Position numbers and translations under genes: made by a program. A DNA stretch of 64,000 nucleotides from Morella rubra (Eukaryota; Streptophyta; Magnoliopsida; Fagales; Myricaceae), in NCBI GenBank assembly GCA_003952965.2, contig CM025854.1, forward strand, positions 13,705,744-13,769,743, read 5' to 3'. Shown here piece after piece: positions 46,556-58,380 of the stretch. The notes under the pieces are model-generated. The model was not told the origin of the DNA. It saw only the letters and a program-made list of their open reading frames with translations, and did no database searches. How positions within the stretch are numbered: position 1 is the stretch's first letter; each line of letters begins with the position of its first letter.

Positions 46556-47335
46556 TAGCTGTCGTTCCCCAATCTCATCTCAATTAAGCGGCAATCTGCA
46601 CTTGCGTCTATACAATGCTTCATAAGGGGCCATGCCAATACTAGACTGGTACATATTGTTGTAGGTAAATTCTCCCAGTGGCAAATAGTAACTCTAGTGA
46701 TCCTTGAAGTCCAGTACCCAAGCTCGAAGCATGTCTTCAAGTATCTAAATCTTCCTTTCAAACTGCCCATTGGTCTGAAGGTGGTAAGTCGTACTAAGTT
46801 TTAGCTGAGTGCCCATCACCTTCTGGAATCCTTCCCAAACTCGAGAAGTAAAATGGGTATCTCGGTCGACACTATGGAACTAGGAATTCCATGCAACTGA
46901 ACTATTTCTTGGATATATAACTCTACTAACTTCTCTATTGAATAACTAACCTTAATCGAGAGAAAATGAGCAGACTTTGTTAATCAGTCCACAATTACCC
47001 ATATAGCATCTTGACCCGTTGGTGCATTTGGCAGTCCCATCACCGGGTCCATTATTACTTCGCCCCACTTCCAGACCGGTATCTCCAAAGGCTACAATAA
47101 CCCAGCGAGTCTCTAATGTTCCGCCTTAACCCACTGGCACATCAAATAACAGCTCACATGCTCCGCGATATCCTTCTTCATCCCATTCCACCAGAATTTC
47201 TCCTTAAGATCCCGGTACATCTTCGTACTACCCTTTTCATGAGGAAGGTTGGCAAAATCTATAGAAGATGAATATGCATGCAAGGCTGAAACATCTATTG
47301 TGCAAGGTTGCATGGGATATGCTACCAACAAAACA
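46556..47335 (-). pseudogene. integrase zinc domain and catalytic core, Tekay/Del-type element
   Basis: The frame at 47113-47331 reads GSTKMYRDLKEKFWWNGMKK and DIAEHVSCYLMCQWVKAEH, the HHCC zinc domain (with its first His unclear). The core continues with QDAIWVIVD, LTKSAHFL and, near 46760, PPSDQ in place of the usual HPQTDGQ, followed by ILEDMLRAWVLDFK. Stops occur in each part. Confidence 0.82.
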
Positions 47336-49248
47336 AGCAGTCAAAGGTAGGGGTAGGTAGGAGGGTGGGTGAAGCAATTGGCAATGCTTTTTGTTGTAAC
47401 CTTTGTAGGGGTGTAGCCAAAATCACACATCACCTTTTTATGTAGTGCACAGTTAGTAGAGTGATCTAGAGGAAGTCTTCATGGCCTTTAAATATTAAAG
47501 CTATGAATCATGGTACAATTCTCGACTAGATTCGACACATTCTACATTCACATCAGACATTGGGAATCCTGATCGAGGATTAACAAGATTTCCAGATCTT
47601 TGGTGTGACTGCAATGGATGTAGTATGACCGAAAAGGAGTGTGGTAACTCATAACAGTCGACGCTAGGCATTATGGAGATGGCTAGGACAATTACAAGAC
47701 TTGACTTATGAGCACTAGGAAGCATGGAGGACGGAGCTGGAAGGAAAACAGAGAATGTCATGTCATTTAATGAGATGGGAGGAGACAAAACGGAAATTGG
47801 TTTAACTCGGCTCAACCAAGCTAATTTTTTTCTTCCATTGTTTTCCTGCGTGTCTTCCCCAACACACCTCGCCGTATTTTCTTCTTTTCTCTATTATCTT
47901 CTTCCCTCGAATCCCTCTTCTTCTCCCCTAACTACTCTAATTCTTCCCCAATTTCTTCTTATCAATTTCCTCTATTTGTTACCCATTTTTTCTTTCTCCT
48001 TGTAGCTGCTTCTCCCTTGCTGGACCAAATCGGTCCCCGACTTGAAATAAGCAAGTTATTTGAATATGGCGACCATCGAAGAAAGCTCCTGAGCTCTACC
48101 AAACTCCTCAAAAGAAAACAAACTAGTAATTGTTAGGGTTAATTGTTAAGCCTCTCAAACTCCAAAAATTTCTATTTGTTAGGGCTTCAAACTTAGATTT
48201 TCACTATCAATAATTGTAGCCGTGATATTCTATATATAATAAGTCTAAAGATTGTCTCACAAATTTTTGTATAGTTGGAATCATGTAGAAGTGGAAGGTT
48301 CAAGTCCTTTATATTAGGGTGGTCTCAATTAGAGCTTCTGTCTTTTATTGGGCAACTTGGTTTAATTGAATTGTTTGAAATTTAGCCTTATGCCTATTCT
48401 CAGTAGAGTCTCTAACTTACTATTGTTAGATATGTAGCTATCATTTTGTGTCGAGACATTATTAGTAATTGGAATGATGGGATGGCAAAATTGGCATTTG
48501 TTGGATGTGGAGTGGTTTGTACCAAAGTCATTGCATGTTTTGGGCCAAGTTACTTTGGTATAATAGATATTAGTACGGACATTTTTTGTTTTCCGATGAC
48601 CAATTAGTCTTATACATATCCTATCCAGATTCATGAACTTCAAGAAATTGTTGAAGCATTCTTTTTCCATTTCAAAAGTTAGAAGTCTTGTATTTTTTAT
48701 TTCCTCCTCTGAATTCATTATATTTGCCTGTGAGAGGTGTATGATTCCTCTTTTAACTTGTGTTGTTGCACATAGACTGGAATGCCGATTTTCCTACTAG
48801 CTACCAAACTAGTATTTTAATCAAAGCTTTTTCTATTTATCGGGAGAAGTACTACCTTTTGGTTGACCTGTTTAATACCACGATTTGGATAACACTAAAA
48901 AGCATATAGACTGGAATGCTGATTTTCCTACTAGCTACCAAAGATTTGGACAATTGATTGGCTGAAGTGTTTGAAACTTGGATTGTCTCCCCTTGTTCAG
49001 ATATTCTCAAATGTGGCCATATCTAACATCAAGTTTTCATGTGCTTATCATGTTTTTTATAGGCTAATTTTAACAATAGAAATTAGCAAAGGGTTTAATC
49101 AATTGATTGTAACTCAAATTATAACTGTGAAGGGTTGTAACCAAGTGATAAGCATGTAAATGGTAAGATTAATGAAAATTGAAAAACTTAATAATAGAAA
49201 GGCATGACGACTGACTTAATTCAAGAAGATTTTGCAACTTACTAACAA
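47336..49248. other. intergenic, no gene recognised; 38-bp direct repeat
   Basis: AT-rich. ATAGACTGGAATGC(C/T)GATTT and following bases to CTAGCTACCAAA occur at about 48772-48809 and again at about 48906-48942. An open frame at 47724-48005 (plus) is Ser/Leu/Phe-rich with no recognised domain. Confidence 0.45.
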
Positions 49249-51475
49249 TGTGTATCATACCCTGAGCTTTCGTTTAACGTGACATACATTCATCTATAAA
49301 AAATAAGTTTTGGTTTAGTAATGCATTAGTGAATAAGTGTATTGATTTCATGGTGATTTGGAGATGAATTAATGCACTTGATGTATTAGTTTCAAAACCT
49401 TGATTAGGGTCTAAGTTAGTGAGATTTGGACTTCACAAGTGACCAATCTTTTACTCTTGCTTTTGAGATGCATGTTTTGAGCCAATTTAATTTTGGAAGC
49501 TAATAAGACGAGTTTTCATCAAAATTGTAAACATATGATTTGTAATCAACTCATTGGTCAGGGTTTTATCCACGAGTTTACATTTCAATTTTGGAGACAT
49601 TCTATTTCTCGAAAGCTAGTAGAACTTTTATGAACATCGTTGGATAATTGACGAAACTTAGCAACTAAGTCTTGGAAACTTAGTCACTTAGCTAGGGAAT
49701 TTTGGCAGCCTTAGATGATGACACTTAGCAGGCTAAGAAGCACGAGGAAGCTAGGAAGCACGAGGAAGCAAGGCTAAACCTAGGGAGCACGAAGTGTCAA
49801 ACACCGGGAGAATCATCATGACTCGCCATGGCTACTAGGTGAATTTTGGCCATAACCTTATGTGTAGCTGCTCTAGGTTGTTACATGTCGAAGGGAGGAA
49901 AACATAGCCTCACGACTCACCTAAGCTAGCCTAGATAGGCCGGCCATGTGTAAAATGCAACCGGCCATGTTTGCCTATAAATAGAGGTTCGCCATTAGAA
50001 AAACTTACCAATTTGAGTGAAATCGTAGAGCTTTCACAAGGAAGAGAAAAACCGAGTAGTGACAAAGAGAAAGCTAGAAGAAACGAGCGATTTGAGTAGA
50101 AAAGGAAAAAAGATCAAAGGAGAATTTCAATTTACTAGAGGTAAAGTTAGCTTGGTTATCTTTGATTTCAATTCAAAAGCATTCAAAAGTTTTCAAAATG
50201 TTTGTTGTGAATCTCTTGTGTTTTCAAAAGGATTCTTAAATCTATTGATGTCATGTGGTATTCTTCGTGTTCTTGATGTTCTTGATGAAGAACAAGCTCA
50301 TGTTTTCAAAATAGTTTCCTTTTAAAAGTTCGATTCTTTGTTAAGGTGTTTTCAAAACTTTGATCGTTTTTTTGTAAAATTCTTCATGAACTATGTTTTT
50401 CAAATGTTTGAAAATATTCTTTGAAGGTTCCTTGTGATTTTAAAACTCTATGTCATTTTGATTATGTCAAAATATTCATTATTTATACATGGAGGTTAAT
50501 TCGGGTATTAACTTTGAAATTGAGGTGTTGTTTTTCTTCAACAATACCTATCTTTTTCTTTTGAAAATGTCAAATTGTTTTCTATGTTGAAAAATATGAT
50601 TTCCAAGAGAAGTTTAATGGTTAAGGTATGGCATATCATGTAATGTGGGCATTGACATGAGACATGCATACTTAACTGTGATTTGAAGACGTGACAGTAC
50701 TGTTTACAAGAGGATGAACCACATGTTGTGGCATCCTAGCCATAGCTCTGTCGTACGCGGAAAGGTGCTAAATAAGAATGTATTTTACTTTGAGAGTAAT
50801 GTTGCATGTCGTATCGAATATATCACTTTGGGAGTGATTCACTCCATGAGTGATGCCGATGGGTGGTGGTTGAAATTTGGAAAGATCATTTTTATTTTGA
50901 GTCTTTTCCTTTATTTCATTTTCTTATGTTGTTGAATTGATGAACTAGTTTCTTCAATGTTTTTTTCCTGTTATCTATTATTGTTGTACTAACCACTGGC
51001 TTTACTGAGTCTTTTGGACTCACTGTTTTATGTTGTATCTTTAGCAGATGTCTGAGTGTTATCTAAGAGAATTCACTAAGGCAAAAAGTCACGATCAACT
51101 TATTTTGGAGCTGAAGTTCCGCGTATGGGTGATTATAAACCTGGAAGTGCTAATCGAAGGACAGGGTCATCAGTGGATTACCTGAACTCAGACGATTATG
51201 TCGACCTGTCTAAGCGAAGTGACTCGATTGAAGAACATTAAGGTCTCTCCAGCCTTATCTACCATAATTAGTTTTTGGTTGTACTTTTCTTTATACACGT
51301 TGTAGTATGTATATAGAAAGCAGTTTGGTACTCTTTTGTTTTACTACAATATGAATAAAAGATCCTGATCTAGTTTATACTAGAAAAGTTGTTGCTTTAA
51401 CGATCCATCCACTGACCATAACTTTAATTTAATAGCGGAGTCCATTACTATAAGATAACGTTAGAGGTCTTCACA
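49249..51475 (+). repeat. probable solo LTR of Tekay/Del type (about 2.2 kb)
   Basis: It starts TGTGTATCATACCCTGAGCT, like a degraded TGTGACACCCCG LTR start, and ends AGGTCTTCACA. Inside, GACGTGACAGTACTGTTTAC (50689) has the same layout as the LTR patch in the inverted Tekay-type LTR at 42890, and the late region is T-rich as usual near such LTR ends. There is no adjoining coding region on either side and no clear target duplication, so the limits and identity are tentative. Confidence 0.4.
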
Positions 51476-52189
51476 GTTCAGGCTATTGTAGTGTGCATTT
51501 TGTCTGTCTTACGGTTTATAACCTCTAAAGGATTGTTTCCTAATTTCATTACAAAAGTTCTGGTCTTTTGTTTGAAACCATTTGCAAATGAAATTTCCAG
51601 TTGCTTATATTGGTTGTTATTTGTAGAATAATTAAGGGGATTTTGTTGTGATGCCTACAAGTTCTTATCGAGGAGAACTAGAGGGACATTCTAGAGTTCT
51701 GCAAGAAAGGTCTTGTTATATTGGCAAATGAGGTGGGTTAATTGTTCTTTGTAACTTAAGTTGCTGATACATCGTGCAACTCAATTATTACCTAGAGATT
51801 ACTTCTAAGCAATTACTCTTAAATTTGTTCTGTTTGGGTTTATAATGGGCTCTACATTGGCTCTCTTTGCATGATTGGAGTCCTACCAAATAAATTTAGA
51901 GGTTCTTTACTGCGTCAAAACCACAACTAATGTCTCCTACACTTTGTACAGGTCTATAAGGTGTTAAAGTTATTGACAGATTTCGTTTCAAATTTCAATT
52001 GTAATTTGAATTATTTAGATAAGAGTTTGTTTTAAGTGTTCAAGATGTCTCTTAAGAAGATTAGGATTGAAAAGTATTTGAATTACGAAGATTAGGATTG
52101 AAAAGGATTTGAATCATGAAGATAAGGACGAAGGGCGTTCGAATTTTGAAGAAAAAGTTCAAATTCACGAAGTGTGATCCGTTCCTAAA
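51476..52189. other. intergenic, no gene recognised
   Basis: AT-rich sequence between LTR-like blocks. Imperfect repeats (GAAGATTAGGATTGAAAAG) occur at about 52055-52100. Confidence 0.45.
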
Positions 52190-53030
52190 ATATCTCAAGG
52201 TTATCTCCGGAATATGACTTCGCCTGATCTTAGCTCGAGCAAAAAAAGGTGCATTTGTATACAGAGACAACTCGCCTAACCTTCGCCTGATCTTGGCTCA
52301 AGCGAAATAGGTGATTTTTTATACATAGACTTTTGCCCTACCTTCACTCAATCTTGGCTTGAGCGAAATCCTCCATATTTGAATTTTCTTATCTTTTTCT
52401 ATTTAAACCATGAGAAAAACGTTCAAGCTGTTTACCCAAGCCAATTTGATTGTTTCTTGGCATCTTATACTTGAGAAAAAAAATCCCTTGATACCTTTGC
52501 ACCTAAAATTTTTATATTTTCTCTCCTATATCAATCACCTTAATCACCATTGAAACCAACCTCCTATGAGAAGCCTTCCGAGAGCTTTCTTTGGGGTTAC
52601 CGGTGTTGAAGAACCAGAGCGTTCTTAAAGAGATTCATAAGAAGAACCTCAAAAGGCTAAAGGTTAACTGCAAAGGAGCGTGTCTAAACTGGATTGTTTA
52701 GATTATTACTTTCGGATAGTCAGAGTCAAGCAACTGGAATATTGCCCGTGTCTGAGTTACCGATGTAAGGTTTATCTTCTAGTGAATTTTTAGTAGCTAC
52801 TAGTCCGAAGTGATTTTTCCTTTGATAAGGTTTTCCACTTTGTCATCAAATCTCTTGTCTTGGCATGTGATTGATATTTTATTTGTGCTTGATATTTGTT
52901 AATTATTTAGTACTTTCAGATCTAGACAAGACTAATTTAGAACTTGTTTTAAATTTGTCTATTCATCGAAAAAGAAAGTAGCAACACCTATTCACCCTCT
53001 CTAGGTGTTCTTTAGGGTCTAAACCTTGAT
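52190..53030 (+). repeat. Copia-like LTR remnant
   Basis: Ends with CACCTATTCACCCTCTCTAG, a phrase common at the ends of long Ty1/copia LTRs. Upstream, three imperfect copies of a phrase like GCCTGATCTTGGCTCAAGCG lie at 52213-52370. No coding region or second LTR was found. Confidence 0.4.
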
Positions 53031-53814
53031 TTTCATAGGAAAAATATTTATGTTCCTCAGAAGACATTCCACTCGTTCAAGAAGATTTCTCGACTGCTTT
53101 CAAGCTATTATGGAGACTATGGAACAATAGGAGGTTACATGGAGGTCACAAGGTTCCATGCTGACATAAGGGAACAAATATACAAAATGGCATATGTAAA
53201 CTTTGTTCGAAACCAAAGAGGGTTCAAACGAGCTTCAAAAGATTTGGAATTTTGTAATCAAAGGGAGTTTGTAGGAACTAGTCACACTAGAATGTTAATT
53301 GCTCAAGGATTATTTGCATAGTAGGCTTATACAAGCTTTCCCTTCACCTCTGGTGGTTAATTAGGATTCCCTGAGAATTTTTTGCAATACTAGATCTATA
53401 TCCCAATCTTGTAAAAGAACTTTTATGTATCATACATTTACACTCTTACGTTTGGAAATGCTACTTTGGCGAAGAGATCTATGTAAATAATGTACAAATC
53501 GCTGCTCTCTTTTTTTTTCCAAGTTCAATGAAAAAGAAAAGAATAGTTCAGTATTTATCATATCGAAACATCAATAGATTATGCATCTGTCATTGCATTA
53601 TTACTAATCACATATAATAACAACAAAGTCTCATCAACCAATCAATACAAAAAATTCCTGATTACCTGCATACAATCCAACACCCATGTATACAAAAAAT
53701 CATATATTTTCCAAACAGTGAACCCAATACAACTGATGATCCTAGAAGTCGTTGGGTTCTATACCGTCCACTTTGGGAATACTCCTCATCATTGCTTGAT
53801 ATCTGTAAGGGAAT
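53031..53814. other. intergenic, no gene recognised
   Basis: A 60-residue plus-strand frame at 53139-53321 has no recognised domain. The rest is AT-rich. Confidence 0.45.
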
Positions 53815-53985
53815 AAAAAAATCACTTTGCACCCCTAAACTACCAAAGCAATCTCAAACAGGGGTACCAACTACCACTTTTTATGCATTGAGCCCCTAAA
53901 ATTTCAAAATCAATCAATTTACACCTGAAATAAAATCCAAAACCGTGTCACATGTATCATTTATAACACATGTGGCATGATTGTG
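53815..53985. mobile_element. single arm of the MITE family of 18653-18940
   Basis: CACTTTGCACCCCTAAACTA, TCTCAAACAGGGGTACCAAC and GCATTGAGCCCCTAAAATTT follow the order of the MITE arm. The opposite arm is missing; a FAR1-like transposase pseudogene begins at once. Confidence 0.6.
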
Positions 53986-55331
53986 GCATAATCATGTATT
54001 CCTTACTGTCTTCAAGTACCTGCGCAAAGTTGAGTTAAAACTTTCACGCAACTGCGTAGTTCTTTTGCCAGCACAGAAAATACTTTGTACGTACATTGGG
54101 GCCCACTTCTCGCGCTTCTCATATATCTTTTGCAACCAATCATTGCCTTGGAGGTCATGGTCTTCGATCATCTTAGACCAGGCAAGGTCAAAATCATCTA
54201 CATCACTATCAAAAAAGAGAAAAATGAGCTTATTCCAATATTTTTTGAAGTCTTGTTCACAAACAATGACCAAGATTTTTCAATGCATTTTTATAATATG
54301 TCATATGCAAAGAAAGTGATGTGTGTTTTGCAAGGAGGTAGGGATTGCATTGCAACAATCATTTCAACATCTTGGTTAGTGAAAAGAGATTGGGGTATCT
54401 TTTTTTCCATACAGTCAACAAAGGTCTCAAATAGCCACTTGAATGATTGGGCTGTCTCATCAAACAACAGGCATGCCCAAACACTACCCGCTCCCTATGA
54501 TGATTCACTCCCAAAAATGCCCCCAATGGCGGTGCTCATTGTTTGTCCTATATGTAGTGTCAAAGAAACGAAATTCCAAACAGTGCATAGTCATTTCTCA
54601 TATCATGATCAGACCAAAATACATTAGTTATTTGCTCATCATCGTCGAACATAACTCTAAAGAAGAATTGTGAAATTTTTTGGTACTGATCACCAAACCA
54701 ATTAAGAAGAGCACTGGCTACTCCAACCTCTATAGATTTACTTCTTTTGCTGCTTAGGTAATTTTTCAAGTCTGTTTGTGTGAATCCCAACTTCTCTCTA
54801 CCCCAGCCTGGGCCACCATCAAATCATGTGCTAGCTTCGAGCAGATGCCTGCTCTGTCTGCATCATTGCACTCAAGATGTTGCAATTCGTTGATTCTTCT
54901 ATGTGAACGGAGCAGGTGGGCTTTTGATGGTGTAGCCAACTCATGGTTATGCTATGCACACCAATCAAAAATGCAGTACTTCCCATTTCAGCTGCCGCTG
55001 AATGGTGAAACTAGCAATACACCCGCACTTAGTATTCCATCGTTCCTTCTTTAAAACACAGCCAGTTGTTTCTCTTTTTCTTAACCATTTTTTGCTACGC
55101 ATGAATGTTCTGACTATATAATATCATTTTCTTTATTCTCGAACCCATTATGCCTTCGATGTTAAATTCAATGCTAATTGCATAACGGTTGTACCAATCG
55201 TAAGCATGCTCCTCATCTCTAAACTTTAAGGCCCAAATATTTATAGTTTTACCGTTGTATGCGTAAACCATTTCACCTGCATACTTCAACCATAAAAATG
55301 AAATCAATAACATCGTTAAAAACACGTGCAC
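53986..55331 (-). pseudogene. FAR1/FHY3-like (FRS-type) protein or MULE transposase, broken
   Basis: On the minus strand, 55095-55331 reads IWALKFRDEEHAYDWYNRYA, the start of the FAR1 DNA-binding domain. Near 54830-54960 a frame gives HNHELATPSKAHLLRSHRRI, the end of that domain. 54560-54790 gives GFTQTDLKNYLSSKR, VASALLNWFGDQYQKISQFF and EQITNVFWSDHDMRNDYALF, the entry to the MULE-like transposase domain. 53992-54273 gives DFDLAWSKMIEDHDLQGNDW and KREKWAPMYVQSIFCAGKRT, further inside it. Parts between, including most of the DDE core, are missing or unreadable, and the SWIM finger is absent. In plants this family includes both host light-signalling regulators and active transposases; the decay and adjoining MITE arm favour a transposon. 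Confidence 0.85.
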
Positions 55332-55831
55332 ATTTAATAATTGTGATCAATGCTCTATGAGAGAGTATTCTCCATTCAATATGGTTTGTAAGACAGTGTT
55401 TGTCACTTAGTTTCTTTTGACAAGAGTTATCCATAAGAAGAAGAAGCTTACAAAGGATATATCAGAAGCTTGGTTGTTAAAACTTTTGTAAAAATTGTTC
55501 AATAAAGGTTGAAGCTCGGAGTGAGTATATCTAGAGCTTGAGGGTAAGAAACAATTCCTTTGGATTTGAAGGGGTTTAGTGTAGAAATTCTCATGGCTTG
55601 TCGAAAGCTTGAGGGTGAACACAGGCGGGTTGTCAAACCATTTAAAAACTCTAATGTTTGCTTTTCTAACTCTGGTCTCTTTATATTTAGCACTTATACA
55701 TTGCGATATTATTGCTTATGTCATGTGCTAAGTTTATCATTGCATTTATTTTAAAGCAAACACAAATTTGGGGAATTATCCAAAAATAATTCGAGAAAAA
55801 TATTTTTCACTCGCAAATTACCATAGATTTT
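55332..55831. other. intergenic, no gene recognised
   Basis: AT-rich, no motif recognised. Confidence 0.45.
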
Positions 55832-56124
55832 GTACTTTGCACCCTACCATATTTTAGACATTACACCTACAAACTATCCATCCCTAACTCATTGTACTCT
55901 CCGTCTATTTTTTTCTTTAAATTGGATGAAAATTGACTTTTTGTAAAATGAAATGATGATTATGCCCTTAAATGTAACATGCTATATGATTTTTTAAAAA
56001 GGCATAATCGATATTTTGTATTAAAAAAAGTTAATTTCTGTCCAATTTAATGGAAAAAAATAAACCAATGGGGTAGTTTGTGAGAGCAATGTCTTAAATG
56101 TGACATTTTAGGGTGCAAAGTGCA
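55832..56124. mobile_element. fold-back MITE (293 bp)
   Basis: The left end GTACTTTGCACCCTACCATA and the right end TTTTAGGGTGCAAAGTGCA are inverted copies, and the two halves pair imperfectly almost to the centre, including ATGATTATGCCC against its inverse GGCATAATCGAT. It has no coding capacity. Confidence 0.75.
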
Positions 56125-56208
56125 AACACGTGGTTTTCATGAAGAGCTTAGTCAAGATCCATGAATCCAAAAATAAATAGAACATTATCCTTTAGTCAAA
56201 AAATTTAG

Positions 56209-56905
56209 GCTTAACTATACCAACTGTCCCTATGGTATGGCTTTATGAAAAATTGCTCTCCGAGGTTTAAACTTCAACAACTTGGTCCTTGGGCTCACAT
56301 ATTTGTAACATTCCAATCACTGCAAATTTGGCGACGTGACATTTTATAATAGTACAAAAAAATTTTAAAAATATGAAAAAAAAAAAAATTAAACGACATT
56401 GGGTACATTTAATTAAATAAAAACATTAATATGAAAAAGTCTAAAAAATTATAAAAATTCAAAAAATAACTTAAAAATCTTTAGAAAAGAAAATAGTTCT
56501 GACATAATTGTTTCCATAATTGAGGGCACCCACCTTAAAACGGTTAGACTTATTGCAGTTGACTACACTTGAGAGGCCAAGACTCCAATCAATTATATAT
56601 TTTTAAGGATTTTTTGTTTATTTATTTATTTTTTATTTTTTCAGATTGTTTACAAATTAATTTTTTATTTTTATTAAATTTTTTTATAATTTTTTCAATT
56701 ATTTTTATATTTTTTCAATTTATTTGTATTTTTATATTTTTTTATTATAAAATACCACAAATTTCTTTAGTAAACTAACTTAAGACTAACAAGGAATTGG
56801 AACATTAGGAATATGTGACCTCAAGGACTAAATTTATTAAAGTTCAAACGTTAGAGACCAATTTGTTATTAAGTCAAACTATAAGGACCTCGGGTACAAT
56901 TAAGC
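56209..56905. mobile_element. non-autonomous terminal-inverted-repeat element (about 700 bp)
   Basis: The left arm GCTTAACTATACCAACTGTC, through AAACTTCAACAACTTGGTCC, pairs with the inverted right arm (GCTTAATTGTACCCGAGGTC, GAACTTTAATAAATTTAGTC). The arms are over 150 bases long; the centre is nearly pure A/T. No gene inside. Confidence 0.7.
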
Positions 56906-58342
56906 TGTAAATTATCACCATTCAATATCCAAATACGAGAAGAATTAAAAATGAAAGCAGTAGAAAGCAATGCAATAATCAAAGAACACATACCCTTGAG
57001 TGCTATGGAAATGGTGTAAAACTTAAGGAGCAAAAATAATTTTTCCCCTAATATAAACAAGAGATTCTAACCTACTTGTAGGTAGAGCTAATTTTCTTAG
57101 ACTTTATACTAAAATTAGTAAATTTAAGCACTAGTAAACAATAATTTCTATGTTAATATAAACAATAGATTCTAACGTGCCTGTAGGTTGACCTCTCAAC
57201 GTGCATGAATTTTCTTAAACTTTATACTAAACATTGTAAATTTAAGCAGGAGGAAACAATAATTTTTCTGCCTGAGGGCATAGAAAAACCTATTTCTAGT
57301 GTCCCATACTACCTTATTCTTTTCCGACCAAAACAATCATTAACCTCCTAGCGGAGCCAAGTCAATCCTAATTAACGTTCCATTAACCTTAATGAAGTTG
57401 AATTGGTTTCAGTAATTAATTATCGGCCGTAGTTACAATGTAGTAGCTACTCTTAAGAAAATTTCGATAATTTCAACTTTGTAGAATGTTCTTAAATATT
57501 TTTATTTAATCGACCACAATAACAATAAATAGCAAGCAATTTTTTTTAAAAAAATAAGTTTTTGGGAAAGTAAATCATTTTCTAAACATAAAATAATCAA
57601 ATAATAAATATAGTAATATTTATTCTATGGGCAGGCCCGGACGCCGAGACTAGTGACTAGGCTACAAATATATATGAGGCCCAAATCATTTTCTTTTATC
57701 CTATGCAAACCTAAATTTTAATCCCAAATCGACCCAAATGGGCACCAAAGGTTGACGCTATTCAGCCCCAATTTGAAATCCAAAACTTTAATAGCTGAGT
57801 TTGATCCGAGCCCAAGAAGTTTAACGCCGGAGCCGAATAGGTGATAAACTAATCCGTACGTTCTTTTACAGTCCCTACTCATCTTAAGGTGGTATTCCAC
57901 CCCTAAAATTTCTATCATTATTAAAAGATTATAAAATAATCTTTCTTTCCTTATCATTTTATTTTTTTTTATTATAATATTTATTTAAATATTCTCTTTC
58001 TTCACTTTTTCATCGAATCTAATAAAATATCTTTATTTTTTTTACAAACTTCGAAACTCCCAAAATTTCTAACCCTCAAATTTTTTTCCTCCCAAACGCC
58101 TCCTAAATGACGACAATAGCTACCACCTTTCCCTCCAGTTACCTGGTCTCTCTCCGATGTGACCCTGGAAGACAGCACACAACGGCGAGGAGATCTAGCA
58201 TCCTCGCCCGCGTGGCATGGTCGCCCCCCATCTCCCCCCCCTTATTTTTTTTGCTTGTTATTTGTGACAGTTTGTGGATCACCTCGACCTTGGCTTCAAC
58301 TGAGGGCCTTAGCCTCTTGTTAAAGCAGACAAGAGAAGAGGT

Positions 58343-58348
<6 letters not shown>
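56906..58348. other. intergenic, no gene recognised
   Basis: AT-rich. A plus-strand frame at 58107-58388 runs into the CT microsatellite and shows no domain. A short repeat (AACAATAATTT/ATTCTAACGTGCCTGTAGGT-like words) occurs around 57060-57260. Confidence 0.45.

Positions 58349-58376
<28 letters not shown>
58349..58376. repeat. CT microsatellite, about 14 units
   Basis: An uninterrupted CT run; likely length-variable between individuals. Confidence 0.95.

Positions 58377-58380
<4 letters not shown>

Larger units (their letters stand above)
41683..47335 (-). mobile_element. Tekay/Del-type Ty3/gypsy element, 5'-truncated
   Basis: On the minus strand the order is integrase zinc domain, integrase core, integrase C-terminus, chromodomain-like end, purine tract and a long 3' LTR. 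The coding sequence starts abruptly at about 47335 inside integrase, with no RT, protease, gag, primer site or 5' LTR to the right. Stops and shifts are frequent. Chromodomain and LTR size suggest the Tekay (Del) chromovirus lineage. Confidence 0.8.
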
